In this document: positions 7,810-16,428 of the stretch, piece after piece
Numbering within the stretch: the stretch's first letter is position 1
How the letters are laid out: the number at the start of each line of letters is the position of its first letter
Assembly (NCBI GenBank): GCA_041389525.1
Contig: JAWKRR010000010.1
Location: 88,317-152,316 of the forward strand
DNA from: JACKFB01 sp041389525
GTDB taxonomy: Bacteria > Myxococcota_A > UBA9042 > PHBI01 > JACKFB01
Direction of reading: 5' to 3'
Length of the DNA stretch: 64,000 nucleotides
Translations under genes and position numbers: made by a program
Notes under the pieces: generated by a model
Told to the model about the DNA's origin: nothing
The model's database searches: none
The model's input: only the letters and a program-made list of their open reading frames with translations

Positions 7810-10272
7810 TCACATACCCAGGCGGCGCCTGAGCAAACCGACCATCATCAGCGCGACGACGAGGCCCGCGGGCAGCGACCCGGGGCCGCCGCTGCAGCCG
7901 CTCGAGGCGGACCCCGGCGCCGTCGCTCCCTCGAGCGGTCCTGGCGCCGCGGCGTCGGCGGCGGGCTCAGGCCCGGCGTCCTGCAGCGGCTGACCATCGT
8001 GGTCGGCGTCCGCGCCCGCGTCGGGCTCCCCACCCTGGGCGGTGTCCCCGGCCGCGTCAGGCGCGTCGTCAGGCACCACGGCGACCGCGTCCGTCGTGCA
8101 GTCGCCTGCCGCGTCGAAGATCCGCACGTCGTCGATGGCCGCCTCGCTCAAGCTCTGCGGCGGGAGGTCCCGGGCGCGGAACCGCAGCCGCACCGTCTCG
8201 GGCAACGCGGGGCCGAGCACGTCCAGCAAGCGGAACTCGCGCTGCCGCCAGCGCTGCTCGTGGCTCGCGTCCTCATCGACCAGCGTCCAGCTCGAGCCAC
8301 CATCGCCCGAGATCTCGAGGCTCAGCACATCCGCCAGGTCCACCGCCGCCTGCCCGTTCGGCGTGTTGAGGTCCACCGCGACGTGCCAGCTCCAGTAGCG
8401 CAGGACCGGGTCGGCCGCGCCCGCCAGCGCGATCACCGGCGAGGTCAGCGTGGTCACGCCGTTGTCGATGTCCGCGGCTCCGAGGTCGCCGCCCGCCGCG
8501 CCGGTCACGAAGGCCATCCCCGCGCCGCTGCGGCCGCCGCCCGGCTGCGAGCGCAGGTCCAGCCCCAGCGACGCCGCGTTCACGCCGATGGGCGTCGCCC
8601 GCTCCCACGCGCCGGCGGTGGCCGTGTCCGCGCCGTCGTCGCCTACAAGCCAGCCCGCGTCGGACTCGAACCCATCGCGGAAGACATCCTGAAAGCCGAC
8701 GTCGAAGCCGACCTTGCCCAGCGCCTGCACCTCGGTGGAGTTGAAGCCCATCTCCAGCGACACCTCGACGCTGCAGGGCGCCTTGGGCCCGACGCGCAAG
8801 CGGAACGCGCCCTCGATGGTCCGCGTCTCGCCCGCGGCCAGCTCGCCCAAGGCCACGACCTCTTTCTCAGGCGAAATATCCAGGTCCGCGCGGGCTGGCA
8901 GGGTCGCCGACAGCGCGGTCACCGGCAGCGAGCCCGCGTTTCGCAGGGTCAGGTCCACCCGCCCGTGCTCGCCTCGCTCGAGCGACCCGTCCCCGTCGCC
9001 ATCGGCCTCGACGACGGTCGCGCTCACCAGCGCCAGCGCCGCGCTGTCGCAGTCCGCGCTGACCTTGCTGCAGATGCTGCCGCGATCCAGGGTCCACTTG
9101 GCGAAGGTCTTCTCCCAGTTCTGGCCGAACAGCTGGATGGACGCCAGCTCCTCGCCCACCGCGGTGACGGGCTGCCCCGGCTCGGTGATGAGGATGGTGG
9201 CGACCCGGAACTCCTTCTGCGACGCCGCCGCGTTCGGCTCGCGCATGCCGTGGGCCGAGATCACGTCGTCGATGCCGATGTCGGTTCGGGTGCCCTGGAT
9301 GGTGAAACCCTGGGGGATCTGCGTGAGTCCATTGAGCTTCTGGCCCTGGTAGACCGCGTTCTCGATGAGAAACCAGGGCGGCACCTCGTCGGCCGCGGCC
9401 ATGCCGATGCCGTAGAGGTCCAGCTGGCTGAAGCCGAAGTTCGAGCCCAGCACCCGGAAGCTGCCGTCGCCGAGGTCCAGCCACGAGTTGCCGTCCTGCA
9501 CGGATCCGTTGGCCTGCAGCAGCGACGACCAGTGGCTCTGGTCGCGGCCCAGCATGGCGTTCGAGACCGTGCCGTCGGGGCGGCGAAACTTCATGAACGC
9601 TAGCCAGCGGTGCGTGATCTCCTGGCCCATCACCGAGTAGACGAAGTTCTGCGGGTTGCCGATGTCGCCGTAGAGGCTGATGGACTTCATGTTCAGGAAG
9701 CCCTGAAGGCGCCCGCCCAGCTTCGAGCCCCAGAAGATGCCGTTGTCCAGCAGCGGCTGACCCGTGCCGCGCGTGTCCTGGCGGATGCCGGCGTAGTACG
9801 CGAGCCCCTCGGCGCCGTAGTCCCAGAAGCTGGTCCACACGACCACGAAGTCGAACTCGTCAGGGAAATGCTCGTAGAGGCGGCGTGTGACGGCGGTGGC
9901 GTTGTTGACCTGGTTGTCGAAGCGCAGGCCGTACTGAGCGCCGCCGAAGTGGGTGACGATCTGGGAGTCGCCCTCCATCACGATGAGGTCGCCGACCGTG
10001 TAGATGCCGGGGGCGACGGCGACGGGGCCGCTGGCGAAGGTGGCGGCGGGCGGCAGGCCGGCGTCGTCGGGGATTCGGTGGCGGTCGAGCTCGGCGCGGG
10101 CGCGGTCGAGGGACCCGGAGCGGGGGTGGAGCGGGGCGCGGAAGTCGCTCTGGCGCAGCAGGCGCTCGATGGGCGGGTGGTCGCGTTCGATGAGGAGTCG
10201 CGAGGGGACTTCGCTCGCCGGCGGCGCGCCGAGGGTGGCCATCATGAGCGAGAGGCTGGCGAGGAGGGACAT
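7810..10272 (-). CDS. Large secreted protein with MYXO-CTERM-like tail; possible inactive protease
   Basis: The 820-residue product begins with a clear signal peptide. The N-terminal 350 residues contain a region like metallopeptidases near residue 217, but the motif reads QEITHRW, with Gln where the first His of HExxH would be. The middle has two beta-sandwich-like parts; one contains EADGDGDGSLERGEHG, a calcium-binding pattern before a CARDB-like repeat. The second (DVFRDGFESDAGWLVGDDG onward) resembles jelly-roll modules attached to secreted enzymes. The C-terminus has an Asp/Ala/Pro-rich linker, a Ser-Gly-Cys motif, about 15 hydrophobic residues and RRR, as in MYXO-CTERM proteins handled by myxosortase. 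The in-frame codon at 10548 is not a credible start. Confidence 0.82.
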   Translation of the reverse strand: MSLLASLSLMMATLGAPPASEVPSRLLIERDHPPIERLLRQSDFRAPLHPRSGSLDRARAELDRHRIPDDAGLPPAATFASGPVAVAPGIYTVGDLIVMEGDSQIVTHFGGAQYGLRFDNQVNNATAVTRRLYEHFPDEFDFVVVWTSFWDYGAEGLAYYAGIRQDTRGTGQPLLDNGIFWGSKLGGRLQGFLNMKSISLYGDIGNPQNFVYSVMGQEITHRWLAFMKFRRPDGTVSNAMLGRDQSHWSSLLQANGSVQDGNSWLDLGDGSFRVLGSNFGFSQLDLYGIGMAAADEVPPWFLIENAVYQGQKLNGLTQIPQGFTIQGTRTDIGIDDVISAHGMREPNAAASQKEFRVATILITEPGQPVTAVGEELASIQLFGQNWEKTFAKWTLDRGSICSKVSADCDSAALALVSATVVEADGDGDGSLERGEHGRVDLTLRNAGSLPVTALSATLPARADLDISPEKEVVALGELAAGETRTIEGAFRLRVGPKAPCSVEVSLEMGFNSTEVQALGKVGFDVGFQDVFRDGFESDAGWLVGDDGADTATAGAWERATPIGVNAASLGLDLRSQPGGGRSGAGMAFVTGAAGGDLGAADIDNGVTTLTSPVIALAGAADPVLRYWSWHVAVDLNTPNGQAAVDLADVLSLEISGDGGSSWTLVDEDASHEQRWRQREFRLLDVLGPALPETVRLRFRARDLPPQSLSEAAIDDVRIFDAAGDCTTDAVAVVPDDAPDAAGDTAQGGEPDAGADADHDGQPLQDAGPEPAADAAAPGPLEGATAPGSASSGCSGGPGSLPAGLVVALMMVGLLRRRLGM

Positions 10273-10570
10273 CGAGACCGCCGAGTTGGGGAGGGGAGCG
10301 ATGGGCGAAGCGGGGGCGCGGCAGGGCGGCCACAGTAGCAGTCGCGGCCGGTCGAACGGGCAGGGGGTTCGTCGGAACGAACTGGGCGGGGAGGGGCGGA
10401 GTCTTCGGGGGGCCTCGCGTGGGGAGCGGCGGATCTCGGGCTGGCGTCGCTCGCGCGGGGCGGGGCGGCGGAGGCCGGTCTCGTCGGTGGGCGCTCGGCG
10501 ACGAAGGGATCTGGCCGTGGTTACACAGGTTCGGGTAGCCTGCGCCAAACCTCCACGGGATCACCACGTC

Positions 10571-12340
10571 ATGCGCCTCGCCATCGCTGCCCAGGCCTCG
10601 CTACTCCTCGTCCTCAGCGCTTGCGGTGCCGAGGAGGCGGGCTCCTCCGACGCGGCAGGTGACTCCGCGGTCACGGCCGACGCGGCCTCCGACGCCGCCG
10701 TCGCGGAGGTCGCCGCCGACGTCGTCGTGGGCGAGCTGGACGACACCGGCGCCTGCAGTTGCCCGAAGAAGATGCACTGCAATAGCGCGGGGTTGTGCGA
10801 GGTGGATATCTGCACAAAGGGCGAGGCGACCTGCGCGTCCCTGACCAGCACGAAGAAGTGCGCGGCGGACGGGTCGGCCTTCACCGAGGTCCCGTGCAGC
10901 GGCGACTCGGTGTGCTTCGGCGGCATCTGCTGGGACCCGATCTGCGAGCCCGGCGAGGTCGCGGGCTGCGATGGGCCGAAGCAATTGCGCTGCAATTCCC
11001 TGGGGATTGAGTGGGTAGGCCTGCCCTGTCCCGCGGGGCAGGCGTGTCAGAGCGGCGCCTGCCGCGACGTCTCGCCGAACGTGCTGATCTTGATGGACAC
11101 GTCGGGCTCGATGAACTGGCGGACGGACATCGCCGGCTCGCCAGCGCCATGCTCCGGCTCGTCCTGCGACCCGCCGTGGGCCTTCCCGCAGTGCGACAGC
11201 GGGACCTTGCCGCGGACCGGCATCGGCAAGGCGAAGCGCGCGCTCGCCGACCTCTTCGTCAGCCCGGTGACCGCGAACCTGCGGCTGGCCCTGCAGCGCT
11301 TCCCGCAGGTGCCGTTCACCCCCGACTTCTTCATCGGGACCAGCCCCACCTGTGACGCGGGCGGGCTGTGGGCCTCGTCTGGCCAAAACGCGCTGATCAG
11401 CGGCGACAACGGCGGCCGCGTGACCAGCGAGGGGAGCTGGTTCACGCAGCAGATCTCCGAGATCCTGCCGGTCCCCTTCACCGTGAATGAGCAGTCCAAT
11501 CTGGGCGAGCTGGCGCGCTGGGTGGACTTCATCGAGCAGACCACCCCCAGCGGGGCGTCGTGTTCGGTGAGCCCGCAATGCCCGGCGGGCAGCGTCTGCC
11601 TCAACAACACCTGCCAGGCCATGTCGAACCCTGAGCTGCGGGCGGTGGGGCCGACGCCGCTGGGCAAGAGCCTCTTTTATGCGGGCGAGGTGTTTCGTCA
11701 CCGCGTGCTGGTCGAGGGGCGCTCGTGCGCGAACACGGCCGCCTGCGGCTCGCCTCACCACGTCTGCATCGCCGGGACGTGCCATGACTCGCTGGCCGAT
11801 TGCCGCGAGAACATCGTCATCGTCTTCACCGATGGCGAGGAGACCGAGAACGTCCACATCGACGACTTCTTTCATCCGCGGGTGCAGGCCAAGCGGCTGC
11901 ACCACGGGCTGGGCTGCAGCGGCGCGGCGGACTGCGTCGGCGGCGCGCGTTGCGAGAGCGGCGTGTGCAGGCCGCCGAAGGGTGCGGTCGATGAGGCGGC
12001 CATGGTGTGCGAGACGGGGGACTTCCCGTGCAGCAGCGTCGCGGACTGCCCGGACCCGTGCGCGGCGTGGACGGGCTGTCAGGGGCTGTGCACGCCCGCG
12101 GCGGTGAATCTGGTCGACGGGGCCGGGGCGGACGTGCTGCGCGACGGCCGGGGAGTGCCGGTGTCGCTGACGATTCACGTGGTCGACGCCTCGGGGATCC
12201 CGGGGGCGAACCGGCTGATCGGCGAGTACGGCGGAGGCAGTCACTTCAGCATCGATCTGAGCGATTCTCAGGCGATCCTCGACGTGCTGACCACCATCAT
12301 CGGCGACACGAAGGCCGAGGTGGGCTGCGCGGGGCTCTAG
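10571..12340 (+). CDS. von Willebrand factor A domain lipoprotein, Cys-rich
   Basis: The ATG at 10571 gives a signal peptide ending in the lipobox LSAC. A short Ala/Asp/Val linker is followed by two Cys-rich modules (for example CSCPKKMHCNSAGLCEVDIC), then a vWA domain from about residue 170. The MIDAS motif is complete in its first part (LILMDTSGSMN), and a later IVFTDGEE fits the metal site, so it could bind a partner through a metal ion. More Cys-rich inserts (CSVSPQCPAGSVC, CSGAADCVGGARC) interrupt the vWA domain. The total is 589 residues. Similar proteins in myxobacteria are surface proteins of unknown ligand. It is divergent from the MYXO-CTERM-like gene. Confidence 0.85.
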   Translation: MRLAIAAQASLLLVLSACGAEEAGSSDAAGDSAVTADAASDAAVAEVAADVVVGELDDTGACSCPKKMHCNSAGLCEVDICTKGEATCASLTSTKKCAADGSAFTEVPCSGDSVCFGGICWDPICEPGEVAGCDGPKQLRCNSLGIEWVGLPCPAGQACQSGACRDVSPNVLILMDTSGSMNWRTDIAGSPAPCSGSSCDPPWAFPQCDSGTLPRTGIGKAKRALADLFVSPVTANLRLALQRFPQVPFTPDFFIGTSPTCDAGGLWASSGQNALISGDNGGRVTSEGSWFTQQISEILPVPFTVNEQSNLGELARWVDFIEQTTPSGASCSVSPQCPAGSVCLNNTCQAMSNPELRAVGPTPLGKSLFYAGEVFRHRVLVEGRSCANTAACGSPHHVCIAGTCHDSLADCRENIVIVFTDGEETENVHIDDFFHPRVQAKRLHHGLGCSGAADCVGGARCESGVCRPPKGAVDEAAMVCETGDFPCSSVADCPDPCAAWTGCQGLCTPAAVNLVDGAGADVLRDGRGVPVSLTIHVVDASGIPGANRLIGEYGGGSHFSIDLSDSQAILDVLTTIIGDTKAEVGCAGL

Positions 12341-12366
12341 CTGCGGCAGGCGCTGGCCAGGACGCG

Positions 12367-13779
12367 TCAGGCCTCGGGGATCGTGGCGCGCTCGCGGCGC
12401 TTGAACTCACGGCCGATGGCCAGGGCGACGACCAACCACACCGCGACCAGCCCCATGGCCACCATGGCGAAGTGGCTGGTGGTGAAGGCCAGGGCGGTCC
12501 CGACCCAGACCACGCCCGCCTGGAGCACGTCGCCGAGGCGGCGCATCACCGTGTCGATGAAGCCCTTGGCCTTGTACTTGGCGGCGCGGCTGGTCACGAG
12601 GAAGAGCGCCTGCTGGGTCGTGTTCTGTAGCGAGTAGTCGATGGCGTTCTCGGCGGTCTTCGCGACGCGGACCACGGCGAGGACGGGCAGCACGAGGAGG
12701 GTGCCGTAGCCGAGCAGGGCGATGGTGGGCAGCACCATGAGGGCGATGGGGACGCCGACGTACTTGAGCACGCGGCTGACCACGAAGAGCTGGATCACGA
12801 CGCCGAGGATGCTGACCCACTTGAAGAACCCGGCGTAGAAGTCGCCGACGAAGGCGCGCTCGAACTCGGAGCGGTAGGCGGATTCGGCGACCTGGGCGGC
12901 GCCGCGCGCGGCCTCCCAGGCGACGAGCGAGGCGTCATGGGCGGCGGTCTCGACGAGGCGGCCGAGCACGAACTCGCCGGTGGAGTTGACCCAGTTGAGC
13001 AGCAGGATGAGCAGGGCGATGAGCCAGAGGAAGCGGTCACGGCGGATCAGCGTGAGGGCGGTGTCGCCGCCGATGACCTCGGGAGGCGGCGGCGGCGCGT
13101 CGCTGGTGAGGGGGCGTGCGGCGGCGCGGCGGTCGGCGAAGGCGGTCAGGGTGAGCGCGACCAGCAAGACGCCGGCCGCGTAGAGCATCAGGCGGTAGAC
13201 GGAGCCGTCCGGCGGGCCGTCGGAGCCGCCGGAGTCGATGAGCAGGTCGGCGATGGCCGAGCCGGCGACCGCGCCCGCGCTGGCGCCGATGCCCACGATG
13301 GCGAAGAGGCGCTTGCCCTGCTCCTGCGTGTAGACGTCGTTGGCGAAGCTCCAGAACTGCGCCAGGACGACCACGCTGAAGATCCCGACCCACAAGAAGA
13401 AGACGAAGCCGATGGGCACTTCGGCGACCGCGAGGAAGTAGAACGCGACGAGGTTTGCAGCGAAGAAGAGCCAGGACGACGCCATCAAGCGGAGGCGGCT
13501 GTAGCGGCGGGCCATGACGTCGACGATCTTGACCACGCCGATGAGCAGGACGGCCTGTCCGGCGGACGCGTAGCTCTTGAGCTCGGCGCCGCCGCCCACG
13601 AGGATCAGCGGCTCGCGCACCACCTTGATGAGGTAGTAGGCCAGCAGCACCAGGAAGACGTCGAGCGCGAGCACGGCGACCAGCAGACCCTCGCCGGAGC
13701 GAACCTCGGCGAAGAGCGAGAGGAAGCGCTCGAACGGCGACTTTGGGGGCCCGAGGCCTTGCGGCGTGGCGCTCGTCAG
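12367..13779 (-). CDS. NTP/NDP exchange transporter-like membrane protein (Tlc/MFS type), start uncertain
   Basis: The multi-pass membrane protein carries many hydrophobic helices and patterns of the ATP/ADP translocase-like family: LAYYLIKVVREPLIL near the N-terminus, FWSFANDVYTQEQGKRLF in the middle and AENAIDYSLQNTTQQALFL later. Free-living members are known, but the transported substrate is not established. The first canonical start is a GTG at 13674, yet conserved-looking sequence (FERFLSLFAEVRSGEGLLV) continues upstream in the same frame with no ATG, GTG or TTG. A CTG at 13777-13779, with AGGA 10 nt upstream, would give a natural N-terminus and is used here. A frame error near the C5 run at 13748-13752 is the alternative. 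Confidence 0.72.
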   Translation of the reverse strand: MTSATPQGLGPPKSPFERFLSLFAEVRSGEGLLVAVLALDVFLVLLAYYLIKVVREPLILVGGGAELKSYASAGQAVLLIGVVKIVDVMARRYSRLRLMASSWLFFAANLVAFYFLAVAEVPIGFVFFLWVGIFSVVVLAQFWSFANDVYTQEQGKRLFAIVGIGASAGAVAGSAIADLLIDSGGSDGPPDGSVYRLMLYAAGVLLVALTLTAFADRRAAARPLTSDAPPPPPEVIGGDTALTLIRRDRFLWLIALLILLLNWVNSTGEFVLGRLVETAAHDASLVAWEAARGAAQVAESAYRSEFERAFVGDFYAGFFKWVSILGVVIQLFVVSRVLKYVGVPIALMVLPTIALLGYGTLLVLPVLAVVRVAKTAENAIDYSLQNTTQQALFLVTSRAAKYKAKGFIDTVMRRLGDVLQAGVVWVGTALAFTTSHFAMVAMGLVAVWLVVALAIGREFKRRERATIPEA

Positions 13780-14179
13780 AGGGCGCGTCCTGTCGTGGCG
13801 TTCGGTGAGAGCGGAAGCGGCGCGATGGAATCACGCGAGGGTGCGGTTGGCTAGCGGGGCAGCAATCGCGTCGTTTCCCGGTGCGCAGGAGCCGGCTCAG
13901 CGCGGCGATTGCCCACTGTCAGCCTTTGGCCATCAGCTAGCAGCCTCGCGGCGGCCCGAGCGCGTCCGGAGGGCGGGACGAGGCGCGCGGGCTGCATCGA
14001 GCGGCGGAAGGCTGACCGCTGAAAGCGAGCGATCGCGCAGGACGCACCGCCGACCCACGTACAGATGCCCGCGCGATGGCTCCACCGGCTTGCGCTTGCC
14101 CGCTGGGGGCTGGTGGGCCACCGTGAGTGGCGGTGGTGCGCCGGGTGGGCGACGCGGGTGCTTGCGGCGGGAGATGAGG
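13780..14179. other. Intergenic region with inverted and heptamer repeats
   Basis: This is a 400-nt gap between two divergent genes, with no convincing ORF. It holds a 9-bp inverted repeat, GTCAGCCTT at 13918-13926 and AAGGCTGAC at 14008-14016, separated by 81 nt. From 14012 there are also two 7-nt units (CTGACCG, CTGAAAG) like those of the heptamer array at 48351-48406. Promoters for both flanking genes must lie here, but I cannot assign -35 or -10 boxes. Confidence 0.6.
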
Positions 14180-15334
14180 ATGGTGTGGCTGGTCGCGGGC
14201 GGGGGGATCGGAGGGTTGGCGGCGGCGGTCGCGTTGAGGCGTGCGGGGCGCGAGGTGCGCGTGTTCGAGCGGGCGCCGGCGGTGCGGGCATCGGGACAGG
14301 GGATCACCCTGTCGGCGAACGCGATGGTGGCGCTGCGAGCGTTGGGGCTGGATGAGCCTGTGCTGGCTGCGGGCGTGCGGATGGTCGACGCTGAGATCCG
14401 TTCGGCGTCCGGGCGCCGGCTGGCCCCGCTTCATATGGACGCGATGGAGGCCGCGCACGGGATGCCGGCGGTGGGGATCCTGCGGGGGCGGCTGCTGGAC
14501 GTGATGCTGGACGCGCTCGGGGCCGACCTCGTGCGCACCGCGGCGCCTTGCGCGAGCTACCGAATTGCGGGGGCGCGCGTGACCCTGGTCCTCGAGGGCG
14601 GCGAAGCGATCGACGGCGACGCGCTGATCGGCGCGGACGGCGTCCGGTCGGCCGTCCGCGACCAGCTGCTCGGGGCCGCACCGCCACGCTACGCCGGCTA
14701 CACCTCGTGGCGCGGGCTGGCGAATGTGACCGCGGCGGAGCTTGGCGAACCCGGCTTCTTCGAGATGTGGGGGCGGGGCGCGCGATTCGGCGGCATCCCG
14801 GTCAGCGACGACCAGTTCTTCTGGTACGCGGCCGCGAACGCGCCACGACGCGGGAGCGATGTGGCCGGCGAGGCGATTCGGACGCTCCAGGCGCGCTACT
14901 CGGACTTCGCGGAGCCGGTGCAGACCCTGCTGGCCCGCTCGGATCCCGCGGAGGTGCTGCGCACCGACATCGAAGACCGCCCGCCGTCTTCGCGCTGGGG
15001 GGAGGGGCCGGTGACCTTGCTCGGGGACGCCGCCCACGCCATGACGCCCAACATGGGGCAGGGCGCGAGCCAGGCGCTCGAGGACGCGGTGGCGCTGGGG
15101 CAGTGCGCGGCCCGCGGCGCTGACGTGGCGACCGCCCTGCGCAGCTACGAGCGGGCCCGCCGCCACCGCGCCGCAGCCTTCGTCCAGGCCTCCCGCTGGG
15201 CCGGCTGGGCCGCGCAGTGGGAGGCCGGCCCGCTCTGCGCAGCCCGCGACGTCGCCCTCCGCGTCCTCCCCCAATCGATCATGCGCGCGATCGCCGTCCG
15301 GGCCGCGGCGACCAAACCCTTGGAGCAGCCATGA
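14180..15334 (+). CDS. FAD-dependent monooxygenase (aromatic hydroxylase type)
   Basis: This class A flavoprotein hydroxylase uses NAD(P)H and oxygen to hydroxylate or epoxidise an organic substrate. It shows the N-terminal FAD dinucleotide motif (VAGGGIGGLAAAVAL), the central DG motif in IGADGVRSAVRDQL, and the GD motif in LLGDAAHAMTPNMGQG. The product has about 384 residues, the usual size. Two ATGs lie at 14174 and 14180; the second is chosen because GGGAG at 14169-14173 is then 6 nt away. The stop overlaps the next start as ATGA, so the two are coupled. It is a candidate tailoring enzyme for the neighbouring NRPS-PKS or an independent catabolic gene. Confidence 0.88.
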   Translation: MVWLVAGGGIGGLAAAVALRRAGREVRVFERAPAVRASGQGITLSANAMVALRALGLDEPVLAAGVRMVDAEIRSASGRRLAPLHMDAMEAAHGMPAVGILRGRLLDVMLDALGADLVRTAAPCASYRIAGARVTLVLEGGEAIDGDALIGADGVRSAVRDQLLGAAPPRYAGYTSWRGLANVTAAELGEPGFFEMWGRGARFGGIPVSDDQFFWYAAANAPRRGSDVAGEAIRTLQARYSDFAEPVQTLLARSDPAEVLRTDIEDRPPSSRWGEGPVTLLGDAAHAMTPNMGQGASQALEDAVALGQCAARGADVATALRSYERARRHRAAAFVQASRWAGWAAQWEAGPLCAARDVALRVLPQSIMRAIAVRAAATKPLEQP

Positions 15335-16428
15335 GCCTCGCCAACGTCCCCATGCACGTCCGCCGCATCGTCGAGGCCGGCCTCAGCGCCCCGACCGGCG
15401 AGAACTGCCAGCCCTTCCGATTCCTATGGAACGGTCAGGCGATTCTGGTCACCCACGACGCCGCGCGCGCCCGTCACCGGCTCGACGTGGGCGACCACGC
15501 GTCACTCATCGCGCTCGGCTGCCTGTGGGAGGCGATGGATCTCGAGGCCAGCGGGCTCGGCTTCGGCCTCATCGCGACCTTGGGCGGCTCCGCCGTCGCG
15601 GCCGGGTTGCCGTGGCTGACCCTTGAACCCACTGAGGCGAAGCGCACGCCCGACCCGCTGCGGCTCGCGCTGGGCGTGCGAACCACCGACCGGCGGCCCT
15701 TCCGCGGGGGCACCGTCGACGAGGCCCGCCTCGCGCTCGCCGACGGTCACGCCGCGCGCGGCCCCGAGCCCTTCCTGCGCGTGGTCACCCTCGCCGAAGC
15801 CGGCCTGCGCGACTACATCCTCGCCAGCGACGAGCTGCTCTGGCGCGACGCCGACACCGTCCGCGACGCCCTGAGGTGGGTGCGCTACACCGACGCCGAG
15901 GTGCGCCGCACGCGCGACGGCCTGTCCTGGCGAAACCTCGGCTACCCCGCCGTCGCCTCCCTCGGCTCGCTGCTCGTCCGTCGCCTGCCGCCCCTGCTGG
16001 CCCTGGGACGCCTGGCCGGCGGGCCGTCGGAGACCCGCCGCCACCTCGCGCGCCAGCTCGACTCGTCCGCCGCCATCGGGTGTATCGCCGTCGCCAACCC
16101 CGGCCAGTCCGGCCTCGTCGCCACCGGCCGCCTCGCCATGCGCGCGTGGCTCGCCTTCGCCCGCGCCGGGATGGGTTTTCAGCCGCTGTCGCTGCCCTCG
16201 CTCTGCGTCTACAACAGCTACACCGGCGTGCTGCCACGGCGACTGCCCGCGCATCTCCGCGACCACTTCTCCCGCGGCACGAACTTCCTCGGCGGCGCCT
16301 TCGGCCTGCCCACCGGCGCCGTCCCGGTGTGGATGTTCCGCGTCGGTCACGCCGACCCGCTCGAGCACGAGGCCCGCTCCCTGCGGCTGCCCCTCGAAGA
16401 CGTGCTCAGCCCAATCGGAAAGACCTGA
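15331..16428 (+). CDS. Nitroreductase-fold flavoprotein-like protein
   Basis: The 365-residue product resembles the larger nitroreductase-family proteins (Acg-like): the N-terminal SAPTGENCQPFRF matches the FMN-phosphate-binding S-P-S-x-x-N-x-Q pattern, and RTTDRRPFRGG is another family feature. FMN-dependent reduction or oxidation is expected, but the substrate is unknown and some Acg-like members may not reduce substrates at all. It starts at an ATG overlapping the stop of the monooxygenase gene (ATGA). Its 3' end overlaps the end of the phosphopantetheinyl transferase gene by 23 nt, tail to tail. A role in the biosynthetic locus is inferred from position only. Confidence 0.78.
   Translation: MSLANVPMHVRRIVEAGLSAPTGENCQPFRFLWNGQAILVTHDAARARHRLDVGDHASLIALGCLWEAMDLEASGLGFGLIATLGGSAVAAGLPWLTLEPTEAKRTPDPLRLALGVRTTDRRPFRGGTVDEARLALADGHAARGPEPFLRVVTLAEAGLRDYILASDELLWRDADTVRDALRWVRYTDAEVRRTRDGLSWRNLGYPAVASLGSLLVRRLPPLLALGRLAGGPSETRRHLARQLDSSAAIGCIAVANPGQSGLVATGRLAMRAWLAFARAGMGFQPLSLPSLCVYNSYTGVLPRRLPAHLRDHFSRGTNFLGGAFGLPTGAVPVWMFRVGHADPLEHEARSLRLPLEDVLSPIGKT

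Noticed and set aside
9600..9640. Zinc metalloprotease active site in the MYXO-CTERM-like protein
   Set aside because: The first His of HExxH is Gln (QEITH), so activity is not supported.
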